The notes: generated by a model from the sequence alone, not told the origin. 47,549 nt of DNA from Pseudoxanthomonas suwonensis J47 (GCF_000513955.1 NZ_AZUZ01000032.1:1021-48569), one strand, 5' to 3'; shown: positions 25,600 through 33,856, numbered from the stretch's first letter. Numbers and translations: made by a program.

Positions 25600-25948
25600 T
25601 CATCGCGGCCTCCGCGCCGGCGGACGCGGGTTGCCCCCCCTCCGTGTACGCGGGCGGCGCGTAGAAGTTGAGCGTGCGCAGCGGGGTGCGCCCGGTGTTG
25701 CGGATCTCGTGCGCCTCGCCGCGCTCGATCAGCAGCAGGCTGCCCTCGCCCGGACGCCGGCGTACGCCGTCGACGATGGCCACGCCGCTGCCGGACACCA
25801 CGTACAGCCACTGCTCGACGGCGCGATGGCGGTTGTCGGGCCCGCCCTCGCTGTCACCAGGGGCGATCACCATCTGCGCGGCCTGCACGCCGCGGCATTC
25901 GGCCACCACGCGGAAGCCACGGCCGAAACGCAACCGGCGCTGCTGCAT
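25600..25948 (-). CDS. Cupin-domain protein with probable 1-base frameshift at a G7 run
   Basis: Small single-domain cupin (conserved barrel about 20-105: HRAVEQWLYVVSGSGVAIVD and GEGSLLLIERGEAHEIRNTG). The ATG at 25948 follows AAGGAG at the right distance. As written the frame does not stop after the barrel. It runs on to 24989 through the whole neighbouring membrane gene in another register. A run of seven C (G on the coding strand) at 25634-25640 lies exactly at the barrel's end, after PPAYTEG. Removing one G would give a stop at 25602-25600 and a 115-residue protein, the normal family size. I therefore give the corrected extent. Metal-binding His residues are present; substrate unknown. 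Confidence 0.7.
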
Positions 25949-26120
25949 CGGAACACTCCTTGCGAGGACGACCACCGGATCGTCGCGCAGCGCGGCGTTA
26001 ACGATGCGTCGCGCGTGGCTGAACGCGACAGTTTCCATGCGCGCGAACCGGCCATGTTTCACGCCGCCTTGCGCGCACGACCGGTGCAATCGGCTTCCCC
26101 CACCCCCACGGGCCACACCG

Positions 26121-26978
26121 ATGCTGATCCGCCTCGGGTTCGAGATCGCCTACCGCTTCCTGCAGCCCACGCCGATGGTGGTGATGCTCGACGTCCACGG
26201 TTCGCGCAGCCACGACATCGTCGACATGCAACCGCTGTCGACCTGGCCGCTGCTGCCGACGCGGCAGTTCCGCGACGCCTTCGGCAATACCTGCACGCGC
26301 CTGGTCGCCCCGGCCGGCCTGCTGATGCTCACCGCCGACGCGGTGGTGCGCGACAGCGGCCTGCCCGACCGCCAGGCGCCGGACGCGATGCAGATGCCGG
26401 TGGAGGCGCTGCCGGACGAGACCCTGGTGTTCCTGCGCGCCAGCCGCTACTGCGAGACCGACGTGCTGATGCAGTACGCCTGGGACCGCTTCGGCCACAT
26501 CCCGCCGGGCTGGGCACGGGTGCAGGCGATCTGCGACCACGTCCACGAGGCGATCGAGTTCGGCTACCACCACGCCGACCCGACCCGCGGCGCGCGGCGC
26601 GCGCTCGAGGAAGGCCGTGGCGTGTGCCGCGACTTCGCCCACGCCGCCGTCGCCCTGTGCCGCTGCATGAACATCCCCGCGCGCTACTGCACCGGCTACC
26701 TCGGCGACATCGGCATCCCGCCGGTGGACGCGCCGATGGATTTCTCGGCGTGGTTCGAGGCCTGGCTCGATGGCGACTGGTACACCTTCGACGCGCGCCA
26801 CAACACCCCGCGCATCGGCCGCGTGCTGATCGCCCGCGGCCGCGACGCGGCCGACGTGGCGATCAGCAGCACCTTCGGCCCCAACACCCTGGAGCGCTTC
26901 CAGGTGTGTACCGACGAGACGCGCCAGCCGCTGCTGGCCGCGCCGGGCGAAGCCGCCGGGCTCGCCCTGGCCGGCTGA
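26121..26978 (+). CDS. Transglutaminase-like domain protein (cytosolic)
   Basis: 285 residues without a signal peptide. N-terminal beta domain (1-115: IAYRFLQPTPMVVMLDVHGS ... RASRYCETD), then the core: Cys169 in GRGVCRDFAHAAVALCRCM, a segment DFSAWFEAWLDGDWYTFDARHN. Where many relatives have DFHAW, this protein has Ser209; the nearest His is H227 in DARHN, so either that residue or none completes the triad. The family is usually peptidase- or amidase-like; function unknown. Transcribed away from the cupin gene. It is unrelated in architecture to the exported member at 11514-13043. Confidence 0.85.
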   Translation: MLIRLGFEIAYRFLQPTPMVVMLDVHGSRSHDIVDMQPLSTWPLLPTRQFRDAFGNTCTRLVAPAGLLMLTADAVVRDSGLPDRQAPDAMQMPVEALPDETLVFLRASRYCETDVLMQYAWDRFGHIPPGWARVQAICDHVHEAIEFGYHHADPTRGARRALEEGRGVCRDFAHAAVALCRCMNIPARYCTGYLGDIGIPPVDAPMDFSAWFEAWLDGDWYTFDARHNTPRIGRVLIARGRDAADVAISSTFGPNTLERFQVCTDETRQPLLAAPGEAAGLALAG

Positions 26979-27097
26979 ACCTTTCACTCCGTGCCAGCGC
27001 CGCCTTGCCGCGCAGGCAACGTCGCGGCACGGAACATGGGGGGGCACGGTGCATTCGCGCCTGTCCCTGCACCACCGCAGCCCCACGGGAGGAACCG

Positions 27098-27436
27098 ATG
27101 AAGAAGATCCAGCTGCTTGCCCTTGCCGCCCTGACCGGCGCCTTCGCCGCCGGCACGGCCTTCGCCGGCGACGGCAACATGTCCAGCACCGACAAGGTGA
27201 AGAAGATGGACACCGATGGCGACAACCGCCTGAGCCTGGCCGAGTTCACCGCCGGCGGCCGCAAGACCGCCGACGATTTCGCCAAGTACGACGTCAATGG
27301 CGACGGCTATGTCACCGACGAGGAAATCGATGCCGGCAAGGAACGCGGCATGACCCCGGGCGAGAAGAAGGACGCGCGCGCCAAGGCGCATCCGGTGCCC
27401 AGCACCAACCCGAAGTCGCCGACGCCGACTCCTTAA
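27098..27436 (+). CDS. Secreted EF-hand calcium-binding protein
   Basis: 112 residues. Signal peptide 1-23 (AAGTAFA|GD). Two EF-hand loops: DTDGDNRLSLAEF (about 38-50) and DVNGDGYVTDEEI (about 66-78), both with acid/Asn at 1, 3, 5 and Glu at 12. A basic tail (GEKKDARAKAHP) and a Pro/Thr-rich end follow. Second protein of this design in the window, though linker and spacing differ from the one at 4890-5243. Good ribosome site GGGAGGAACC ahead of the ATG. Confidence 0.88.
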   Translation: MKKIQLLALAALTGAFAAGTAFAGDGNMSSTDKVKKMDTDGDNRLSLAEFTAGGRKTADDFAKYDVNGDGYVTDEEIDAGKERGMTPGEKKDARAKAHPVPSTNPKSPTPTP

Positions 27437-27442
27437 GCGAGC

Positions 27443-27479
27443 GGTGCCGCGCGCCCGCGCAGCGCGGGGGCGCGGCACC
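27443..27479 (+). terminator. Strong GC hairpin after the EF-hand gene
   Basis: 16-bp stem with one mismatch (27443-27458 and 27464-27479), seven bases past the stop, no T-tract. A second perfect hairpin GGTGGACGG/CCGTCCACC follows at 27484-27506. Confidence 0.55.
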
Positions 27480-27529
27480 TGCAGGTGGACGGGCCATCCG
27501 TCCACCGCGCGCAACTCCGCTTCCTCCAG

Positions 27530-27554
27530 GCCTGCGGCGTGCCACGCCGCAGGC
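27530..27554 (-). terminator. Perfect hairpin after the DUF4136 lipoprotein gene
   Basis: GCCTGCGGCGT (27530-27540) and ACGCCGCAGGC (27544-27554), loop of 3, ten bases beyond the stop of the minus-strand gene. With the two hairpins of the opposing gene it forms a three-hairpin barrier in a 127-base convergent spacer. Confidence 0.55.
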
Positions 27555-27563
27555 TTCGCGCGC

Positions 27564-28226
27564 TCAGCGCGCCTTCGCCGGCAGGGACTCCAGCGTACGC
27601 GTGGCGATCGCATCCAGTCGTGCCTGCGTGCCGTCGCCCGGGTGCACCGTGCCGCTGTTGAGTACGCTCCACAGCACCCGCAGCGATTCCGGTTCCACCA
27701 CCTCCACGTGCAGGCCGCCTTCGGTGCGCTCGCTGGCGACGAAGCGGTAGCGCGAGACCGGCGCGCCGCTGTCGTTGCGCACGACCAGCTGCGAGCAGCG
27801 GCCACCGCGGCATTCCACCGCCGCCATGCGCGTGCTGCCGCCGGCCTGTTCCTCAACCGGCAACACCTGGGTGAGATCACGCACGCCGACCCGGTAGGCG
27901 ACCAGGAAATCCGCCGCGCCATCGCCGGCGGAGCGGTAGCCCTTGGCCTGCAGCGCAGTGGACAGCGCCTGTTCCAGCCGCATGCGGAACTCCTCGTCCT
28001 GGACCCGCGCGTCCAGCTCGGCGCTGGTCGCCGGCAGCAGCGGCACGAAGGCGAACGAGGGACCCGGCAACGCCGTGGCCGGCATTGCCACGGTGACCTT
28101 GCCGGCCGGCGCGGGGCGCGCGCTTCCCGCGGTGCCGGCACATGCGGCCAGGACCAGCACGGCGAGGCTGCAGGACAGCGCGCACAGCGCGCGCAGGACG
28201 AACCTGGAACGGGCGACGGGGCGCAT
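27564..28226 (-). CDS. Lipoprotein, DUF4136-like
   Basis: 220 residues. Lipoprotein signal with lipobox VLAAC (Cys at about 29). The mature part has the DUF4136 pattern: a central helix pair (DEEFRMRLEQALSTALQAKGYR), strand DFLVAYRVGVRD, then RYRFVASERTEGGLHVEVVE and the C-terminal VLWSVLNSGTVHPGDGTQ with a final helix. Such lipoproteins are envelope components of unknown role. The ATG at 28226 puts the basic n-region directly at the start. Monocistronic and convergent with the EF-hand gene. Confidence 0.85.
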   Translation of the reverse strand: MRPVARSRFVLRALCALSCSLAVLVLAACAGTAGSARPAPAGKVTVAMPATALPGPSFAFVPLLPATSAELDARVQDEEFRMRLEQALSTALQAKGYRSAGDGAADFLVAYRVGVRDLTQVLPVEEQAGGSTRMAAVECRGGRCSQLVVRNDSGAPVSRYRFVASERTEGGLHVEVVEPESLRVLWSVLNSGTVHPGDGTQARLDAIATRTLESLPAKAR

Positions 28227-28359
28227 GGGCGTTTCCTCGGACGGGCCGCGCCCAGCATAGCCCCGCGGTGGCGGCGGTGGGCGGCGGTGGGCCATGCTCA
28301 CGCCCACTGAACCTTTCCTGCGCAGACTGGGGCCGCCCCTTCTTCACGGAGCCCGTCGC

Positions 28360-28794
28360 ATGGAAACCAGCGAACTGCACCGCGGCCGCCTGATCGACCA
28401 CCTGCAGCTGGTGGTCCGCGACCTCGACGCCAGCCGCACCTTCTACGGCGCGGTACTCGAGGCTCTGGGGATCCCGATCGGCGGCGAGGGCGAGGACTGG
28501 TTCTGGGCCGACGAGCTGTTCGTCTCCACCGCCGGCAGCGAGGCGGCCACCGGCCAGCTGACCGGCCGCCACCACCTGGCCTTCCAGGCCCGCGACCGCG
28601 CCATGGTGGAAGCGTTCCACGCCGCGGCGCTGGCCAATGGCGGCCGCGACAACGGCGCGCCTGGCCTGCGCGGCTACCACCCCGGGTATTACGCCGCGTT
28701 CGTGCTGGACCCGGACGGCAACAACATCGAGGCCGTGTACCACGGCCCGGCCGAGCGCAGCGCCGACTCGGTCCGCATCCGTTTCGAGGGATAG
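28360..28794 (+). CDS. VOC-family (glyoxalase/dioxygenase fold) protein
   Basis: 144 residues, one VOC domain: IDHLQLVVRDLDASRTFYGAV at the start, TGRHHLAFQARDRAMVEAFH in the middle and the closing GYYAAFVLDPDGNNIEAVYH. Metal ligands His16-type, His in HHLAFQ and Glu in NNIEAV are visible. Family members isomerise, epimerise or cleave small substrates, or bind drugs; the substrate is unknown. GGAG precedes the ATG at 28360. The next gene starts 33 bases downstream and may be co-transcribed. Confidence 0.9.
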   Translation: METSELHRGRLIDHLQLVVRDLDASRTFYGAVLEALGIPIGGEGEDWFWADELFVSTAGSEAATGQLTGRHHLAFQARDRAMVEAFHAAALANGGRDNGAPGLRGYHPGYYAAFVLDPDGNNIEAVYHGPAERSADSVRIRFEG

Positions 28795-28827
28795 CCGCTA
28801 TCCCGCCCCTCGCCGGAGGACGCCCGC

Positions 28828-29406
28828 ATGAAAGATCCCACCGCACTTCCCCTGGCCCTGTACCGGGCCAACAGCGAGCTGCAGTCGCGCCTGGCCGAAC
28901 TGGTCCAGGACAGCGCCCTGATGTGGCTGGAGTTCGGCCAGCGCATGATCAACGAGGGCCTGGTCGACGGCAGCGCCGACGTGCAGGAGATGCTGCGCAC
29001 CCAGGACTGGCAGAAGCTGCTGTCGCTGCCGGCGGATGCTTTCTGGCGCCAGCTGCAGCAGCGCTTCGGCGACCACCAGGCGGCCGCGGAGATCGCCCTG
29101 GCGGCGCAGGCCGGCTTCGCCCAGGGCGTGCAGGAAGCCCTGCAGGCCTGGCACCGCGACACCGTCGCGGCGCTGGACGAGGCCGGCCTGGCCTCGGCGG
29201 CGCCGGCGTTCGATCCAGCCTGGGCCAGTGTTTTCGAAGGCTGGGACGCCTGGCTGCACCCGCACGACGTTGCCGCCGCCGGTGCGAGCGACGGCGCGGC
29301 CAGGCGCCCGGCCACCAGGCACGCGACGGCGGCGAAGAAGAAGCCTCCGGCGAAGAAAGCCCCTTCGCGCTCCAGCAGCACCTCCGGCAAGCCCGCCCGG
29401 CACTGA
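28828..29406 (+). CDS. Phasin-like protein (polyhydroxyalkanoate granule-associated type)
   Basis: 192 residues, almost all amphipathic helix with regular polar/non-polar spacing: LYRANSELQSRLAELVQDSA, FGQRMINEGLVDGS, AAEIALAAQAGFAQGVQEAL, then a Lys/Ala/Pro/Ser-rich tail (AAKKKPPAKKAPSRSSS) like the AKKP tails of PHA-granule and DNA-binding phasins (PhaM/PhaF style). Phasins coat PHA granules in the cytosol. No PHA synthase is in the window; a second phasin-like gene lies at 30983-31354. GGAGG lies nine bases before the ATG. Confidence 0.7.
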   Translation: MKDPTALPLALYRANSELQSRLAELVQDSALMWLEFGQRMINEGLVDGSADVQEMLRTQDWQKLLSLPADAFWRQLQQRFGDHQAAAEIALAAQAGFAQGVQEALQAWHRDTVAALDEAGLASAAPAFDPAWASVFEGWDAWLHPHDVAAAGASDGAARRPATRHATAAKKKPPAKKAPSRSSSTSGKPARH

Positions 29407-29493
29407 TGCCGCTGCGGCAATGCATCGGAAGATCGCGCGGCCACGCGGCCACTTGCACAGGCGATACTGCCCGGTCACAGGCAAGGAGGTCCC

Positions 29494-30402
29494 ATGCGCC
29501 GTATTCCCGATGCTTCCCGCGTGGCGCTGGCCGCGCTGCTGGCCCTCGCCTGCGCCGGCGCGCAGGCCGCCACGTCCCATCCGGCGCCCGCGCCGCTGTG
29601 GGTGGCCGAAGGCTTCAGCACGCCCGAATCGGTGGTGTTCGACCCGCAGCGCAACGTGTTCTATGTGTCCAACATGGCCACGCGCGGCGAAGACGCGGTG
29701 CCGGGCGACGGCTTCGTCAGCCGGCTCGATGCCGACGGCCGCATCCTCGACCTGCAGTGGGTGACCGGCCTGGAGAACCCGAAGGGACTGGCGCTGGCCA
29801 ACGGCCGCCTCTACGCCGGCGACGACGATGCGCTGGTGGAGATCGACACCGAGGCCGGCAGGATCCTCGCCCGCCACGCGCCGGCCGATGGCGGCCCGGG
29901 ACAGTTCAACGACGCCACCGCCGATGCCGACGGCAACGTCTACGTCTTCAGCCGGCGCCTGGACACGGTGTTCCGCCTCGCCGACGGCCACTTCGAGCCG
30001 TGGCTGGAACTGGATCCGGCGGTGACCGGCCGTCCCAACGGGCTGCGCGTGGACGGCGAGCGCCTCCTGATGGGCAGCTGGCAGGTCCCGCCGGACGGCA
30101 GCCAGCTCGGCCACCTGTCGACGGTGGCGCTGGCCGACCGCACGCTGGGCCGCATCGGCAGCACGCCGATCGGCCATATCGACGGCATCGAGCCCGACGG
30201 CCAGGGCGGCTGGACGATCACCGACTGGACCCGGGGCCAGCTGCTGCACGTGGACGGCGAAGGCAACGCCACGCCGCTGCTCGAACTGGTGAAGGGTTCG
30301 GCCGACCACCTCTACCTGGCCGGCCGGCAGCTGCTGGTGATCCCGTTGCTGCTGGACGACCAGGTGCGCGCCTACCGCTGGGCGCCGGCGCAGGCGGAGT
30401 AG
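29494..30402 (+). CDS. Secreted beta-propeller protein (SMP-30/gluconolactonase-like)
   Basis: 302 residues. Signal peptide 1-25 (LACAGAQA|AT). The mature part repeats blades of a six-bladed propeller: WVAEGFSTPESVVFD, VTGLENPKGLALANGRLYAG, FNDATADADGNVYVFSRR, GRPNGLRVDGERLLMGSW, GIEPDGQGGWTITDW. The asparagine and acidic residues of the metal-binding centre (PESV, NDAT, PNGL) match the gluconolactonase/SMP-30 group. A lactonase or similar hydrolase in the periplasm is likely; substrate unknown. Excellent ribosome site AAGGAGGTCCC. Convergent with the next gene, six bases apart. Confidence 0.85.
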   Translation: MRRIPDASRVALAALLALACAGAQAATSHPAPAPLWVAEGFSTPESVVFDPQRNVFYVSNMATRGEDAVPGDGFVSRLDADGRILDLQWVTGLENPKGLALANGRLYAGDDDALVEIDTEAGRILARHAPADGGPGQFNDATADADGNVYVFSRRLDTVFRLADGHFEPWLELDPAVTGRPNGLRVDGERLLMGSWQVPPDGSQLGHLSTVALADRTLGRIGSTPIGHIDGIEPDGQGGWTITDWTRGQLLHVDGEGNATPLLELVKGSADHLYLAGRQLLVIPLLLDDQVRAYRWAPAQAE

Positions 30403-30408
30403 GCGCCC

Positions 30409-30870
30409 TTAGCGCGGCCCGCGTCCCCACGGATGCGGGCCGGGCGGCGGGCCCATCCACGCCCCGGGCAGCGCGCCATCGAAGGTGCCGACGTCCAGGC
30501 GCAGGTTGAAGCTGCGCGGATTGCCGTCGTCGTCCGCCGATTCCTTGCAGTAGTTCAAGGAAGCGGCCTGCCAGTTGCTGTTGCCGAACCGCGAGGAATG
30601 GCCGATGCCGGCGCTGACGCTGCCGGTGACGTCGCGCTCGCTGCCATCCGGCGCGGTCGGGCATGCGCTGCGACGCGCCACGGTCGTGCTTTCGCTGGCC
30701 GGCACGCCGGAGGTGTCGCCGTACCAGGTGCCCGGCGGATCATTGCGGTAGGCCTGGTTGGGCAGCGACAGGTCCAGCGCGTCGAGCTCGCCCGGCTGCA
30801 TGGCTTCGCCGGCGAAGGCCGGCATGGCGGCCAGCGACAGGATCAGGGCACAGGCGATAGTCGGGCGCAT
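30409..30870 (-). CDS. Secreted protein of unknown function
   Basis: 153 residues. Signal peptide 1-20 (LSLAAMPAFA|GE). The mature protein is Ser/Asn-rich, has two cysteines (ARRSACPTAP and LNYCKESADDD) and a Pro/Gly/Trp-rich end (MGPPPGPHPWGRGPR). The SVSAGIGHSSRFGNSNW and RSFNLRLDVGTFDG segments look like beta strands of an outer-membrane or surface protein. No family recognised. The ATG at 30870 is the one that gives a signal peptide. Confidence 0.7.
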   Translation of the reverse strand: MRPTIACALILSLAAMPAFAGEAMQPGELDALDLSLPNQAYRNDPPGTWYGDTSGVPASESTTVARRSACPTAPDGSERDVTGSVSAGIGHSSRFGNSNWQAASLNYCKESADDDGNPRSFNLRLDVGTFDGALPGAWMGPPPGPHPWGRGPR

Positions 30871-30982
30871 CGTGTTCCAGGTTCCCCGCGTCCCCGGAGG
30901 GGACGGTATCGAAGCCATGCTGGCAGGCCTGGCTTGAACGGCGGCTGGCCGCCGGCATAGGCGCCGGGAACCTCCGCGCCGA

Positions 30983-31354
30983 TCAGCGCTTGCGCAGGCG
31001 CCGCGCGTTCGCGCCGGCCTTGCGCCGCACCGGCGCCAGGCCGCGCCCGGCGATGCGTTCCAGCGCCGCCGCACCCTGCGCGAACTGCGCGGCCGGCCCC
31101 GCGCCGGACAGCAGCGACAGCGCCAGCTGCTGTTGGGCGATCGCGGTCTCGGTCCACATCGCCATCCAGGCCTGGGCGAAGGCGAAGGGCTTCTCCATGA
31201 CCATGCCGGCGAACTCGCGGCGGTCGCGCGCCGAGGGCACGGCCCCGGCCTGCGCGATGCGCTGCAGCCGTGCGGCCATCACCTGCGGCACCGACACGCC
31301 CAGCTCCAGCAGCTGGGTGGCGGCGGCAGCCGGCTTGCGCGTGCGACGTGGCAT
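30983..31354 (-). CDS. Phasin-like small protein (PHA granule-associated)
   Basis: 123 residues, helical and basic at both ends (MPRRTRKPAAA ... RRKAGANARRLRKR). The central part VPQVMAARLQRIAQAG, RREFAGMVMEKPFAFAQAWM and AQQQLALSLLSG is amphipathic, and the layout resembles short phasins annotated as PHA granule-associated in Xanthomonadaceae. The neighbouring phasin-like gene at 28828-29406 supports this, but there are no PHA synthesis genes. Alternative: a generic DNA- or membrane-binding helical protein. Confidence 0.65.
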   Translation of the reverse strand: MPRRTRKPAAAATQLLELGVSVPQVMAARLQRIAQAGAVPSARDRREFAGMVMEKPFAFAQAWMAMWTETAIAQQQLALSLLSGAGPAAQFAQGAAALERIAGRGLAPVRRKAGANARRLRKR

Positions 31355-31417
31355 CGGCGGTTCCTCGCGTGGACAGGCACCAGCCTGCCAGAGGCGATGG
31401 AAGCGCCGGTGAACGCC

Positions 31418-32365
31418 TCAGTGCGCCAGCGGGTAGGTCTTCTCGCCGGCGGTGATGCGCAGCGGCAGGCGGTTCTCCGGCGGCGCGGTCGGACAGACCA
31501 CGTGGCCGTTGAGCGCGCACGGCGGGTTCTGCGCGCGGTTGAAGTCCAGCACCACGGTGTCGCCTTCGGGCGCCGGCACGTACAGGAAGCGCGCGCCGCC
31601 GTAGGTTTCGCGGCCGCTGGTGCGGTCGGCGATGATGAAGAACAGCTCGTCGCCTTCCTCCTCCTGCACCGGCAGCAGGACGTGGCGCTGGCCATCGAGC
31701 TCGAACTCGGCCTGGCCCGGCACGCGCGCCGGTTCGATCGTGCCGTTGGTGGTCACCAGGTCCAGGGTGCGCGCCGGCTCGAACGCGGTCCACTTCGCCT
31801 CGATGCGCCAGGCCGGATCCACCGGGAAATGCGGCACGCCGTCGAACGCCTTCAGCGCGGGCGATTCCGGATCGCGGTAGCGCCAGCCGTACACCTCGCC
31901 GGTGCGCACCAGGTAGAAGCGCTGCGCGCCGGAATGGATGCCGGTGGGGCCGCCCTCGTCGAGCTGGGTCAGCAGCGGACCGCCGGCGAAGGGCTTGCCG
32001 TCCACCTGCAGCCCGGCATCGGCGGCCGGCTGGAACACCGGCGCGCCTTCGGCGGGCACGGTCAGCACACCCCAGTGCGCCGGACCGCCGGGCACGACGA
32101 TGTCGTTGTCATTGGCGCTGCCGACGCGGTGCCTGCCGACGGCGACCTGGCCCGAACCGGTGAAGCTGAGCCAGCCGTCCGGATCGCGCAGCCTGGCCTC
32201 ACGCTCCTGTCGCCACTGTTCGACCGAGGCGAGATAGGCCTGGTCCGTGTCTGCGGTGGCGGTGACCGCATCCGCGTCGGGTGCGGCGCTTTCCTGCGCG
32301 GGCTTGCAGCCGGCCAAGGCGAGCACGGCGGAGACGGAGACGGCGATCAGGCGGACATGCTTCAT
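31418..32365 (-). CDS. DUF1684-family lipoprotein
   Basis: 315 residues. Lipobox ALAGC (Cys20). Typical DUF1684 sequence: VEQWRQEREARLRDPDGWLS, then FTGSGQVAVGRHRVGS in a beta-rich first half, and a conserved C-terminal half with DRTSGRETYGGARFLYVPAP, LDFNRAQNPPCAL and FNRAQNPPCALNGHVVCPTA. The C-terminal part resembles FHA-like/jelly-roll folds; function unknown, though the conserved YGGARFL and NPPCA are invariant in the family. Anchored in the outer or inner membrane. Monocistronic. Confidence 0.88.
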   Translation of the reverse strand: MKHVRLIAVSVSAVLALAGCKPAQESAAPDADAVTATADTDQAYLASVEQWRQEREARLRDPDGWLSFTGSGQVAVGRHRVGSANDNDIVVPGGPAHWGVLTVPAEGAPVFQPAADAGLQVDGKPFAGGPLLTQLDEGGPTGIHSGAQRFYLVRTGEVYGWRYRDPESPALKAFDGVPHFPVDPAWRIEAKWTAFEPARTLDLVTTNGTIEPARVPGQAEFELDGQRHVLLPVQEEEGDELFFIIADRTSGRETYGGARFLYVPAPEGDTVVLDFNRAQNPPCALNGHVVCPTAPPENRLPLRITAGEKTYPLAH

Positions 32366-32470
32366 GGTGGCGTGGGCGTCGGGGGGAAACCTTGCCCACG
32401 ATACGCCGTCGGCCGGCGCGCGCCCAATCGCCGCGTGCGCCGGTCACATGCTTCGATGTCATCAGCGGAG

Positions 32471-32494
32471 TGGCGCCACGGATGCGTGGCGCCA
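32471..32494 (-). terminator. Perfect hairpin after the lipoprotein gene at 32542
   Basis: TGGCGCCACG (32471-32480) and CGTGGCGCCA (32485-32494), loop GATG, 47 bases past the stop. No T-tract, so termination strength is uncertain. Confidence 0.45.
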
Positions 32495-32541
32495 TGCGTG
32501 CGGACCGCGCATGCACCGTCGCGATCCCATGCGGGCGTCCG

Positions 32542-33252
32542 TCAGCCGCCCAGCTCCGGATCAAGCAACAGCAGCGCCGCGGCGGCCGCAGCGAAATACA
32601 CGCGCTGGTCCTCGTCCAGGCCGCGGACCAGGTGCACGCGGCCGCGATTGACCACGTCCACTACCGCCAGCGTGGTGTCGCCATCGACGATGGCGTAGCC
32701 GGTGGGGATGTTGGAAGCGACCGGCGTGCTGTCGTAGGCATGGATCGCGCGCACCGCGTACTCGCGGCCCCACGGCGCGACCAGGCGGCCGTCGTAACGT
32801 CCGGCTTCGCGCACGATCTGCAGTGGCTGCGCTTCCTGCCCGTCCAGGCTCAGGCCGCAGGCCAGCAGCGGCCCGGCCATCGCGGTCAGGTCCACTTCCA
32901 GGCGGCGCGACTCGCCGCCGCTACTGGCCGTCCACGCGCGCGCATGGCACTGCACCTGCACCGGCGGCTGCTCGCGCGCCACCAGCGTGTACGCGTACGG
33001 CCTGGAGGTGCGGGTCAGGTCGGCGACCAGCGCCGGCACCGTCCAGGAGAAGGTCGAGCCTTCGCGCATTTCCAGCGCGCTGTAGGGACCGAAGCGCACA
33101 GGCTCGCCGAAACGGCGCGGCGAGTGGCCGCTGACTTCAAAGGCCTCGGCCTGGTCGGAGAACCCGGCCGGCAGCCGGACCTGCGCGGTGGTACAGGCCG
33201 ACAGCAGCAGGACGAGGGCGACGGCGGGCAGAGCGGCGACGGGCGTGCGCAT
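32542..33252 (-). CDS. Lipoprotein of unknown function
   Basis: 236 residues. Lipobox LLSAC (Cys20). The mature part is beta-rich, with GEPVRFGPYSALEMREGSTF, PYAYTLVAREQPPVQVQCHA and a closing hydrophobic Ala/Leu stretch (VYFAAAAAALLLLDPELGG). Two further cysteines (VQCHA, LLACGLS) may pair. No family recognised. ATG at 33252 chosen because it begins the basic n-region; six in-frame upstream codons lack features. Confidence 0.78.
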   Translation of the reverse strand: MRTPVAALPAVALVLLLSACTTAQVRLPAGFSDQAEAFEVSGHSPRRFGEPVRFGPYSALEMREGSTFSWTVPALVADLTRTSRPYAYTLVAREQPPVQVQCHARAWTASSGGESRRLEVDLTAMAGPLLACGLSLDGQEAQPLQIVREAGRYDGRLVAPWGREYAVRAIHAYDSTPVASNIPTGYAIVDGDTTLAVVDVVNRGRVHLVRGLDEDQRVYFAAAAAALLLLDPELGG

Positions 33253-33375
33253 GGAGGATCCCCCTGGATTCGGCGCCAAGCCTAGACCGGGTCGGGGCGC
33301 GGCTGCCCTGCCATTGGTTGGTGCACGCGGCGAGCGTTCAGTCGCCGTTGCCGGCGCGGCACTGGCCGCCGCCGG

Positions 33376-33819
33376 TCATGGCGCCTGTCCGGGCTTCGGC
33401 TTCGGGTGCCACAGCGCGTTGACGATGATCCAGCGCTCGCCGAAACGGCCCATGTGGAAGAAGTCGACGAACCATGGCGTCTCCGCACGCACCACCGCGG
33501 CATTGCCGGCCACGTCCAGCACCGTGCAGCTGCGGTCCCATTGCTCCTTCGGCGTCTTCAGCACGCCCTGCCGGGTCAGCGCGACCAGCTCCTCCTTGCC
33601 CATCCGGCGCAGGCCCAGGCGCTCGTCCGGCGTATCGCCCAGCACCGCGCGCTTGGCCAGGTCAGGATGCAGCGCGCGCGCCACCCGCGCCGGGTCGCCT
33701 TCGAGCTGGCCGTCGACGTAGTCGAAGCAGGTGGCCTCGATCGCCGCGCGGGTGGCGGGCTCGATGGACGGTGCGGCCGACGCCGCGGCCGCGGCGATGA
33801 CGAGGGTGGCAAGTGACAC
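33376..33819 (-). CDS. Secreted NTF2-like protein (lumazine-binding-like)
   Basis: 147 residues. Signal peptide 1-15 (VIAAAAASA|AP). One NTF2-fold domain: TCFDYVDGQLEGDPARVARA for the first helices, HPDLAKRAVL, then strands TVLDVAGNAAVVRAETPWFV and FGERWIIVNALWHPKP. It matches the pattern of Putative lumazine-binding proteins (PF12893-type), found next to hydrolases and metabolic genes. Function unknown. Start codon lies 37 bases downstream of the hydrolase stop, so it is probably the second gene of that operon. Confidence 0.82.
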   Translation of the reverse strand: MSLATLVIAAAAASAAPSIEPATRAAIEATCFDYVDGQLEGDPARVARALHPDLAKRAVLGDTPDERLGLRRMGKEELVALTRQGVLKTPKEQWDRSCTVLDVAGNAAVVRAETPWFVDFFHMGRFGERWIIVNALWHPKPKPGQAP

Positions 33820-33856
33820 GGGACCTCCGGATGGGGATGGATGGAATGGATGCGGC

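Noticed and set aside
24989-25948. Reading the cupin gene as one long 319-residue protein.
   Set aside because: The extension overlaps a well-formed membrane-protein gene in another register and has no similarity to anything; a G7 slip explains it better.
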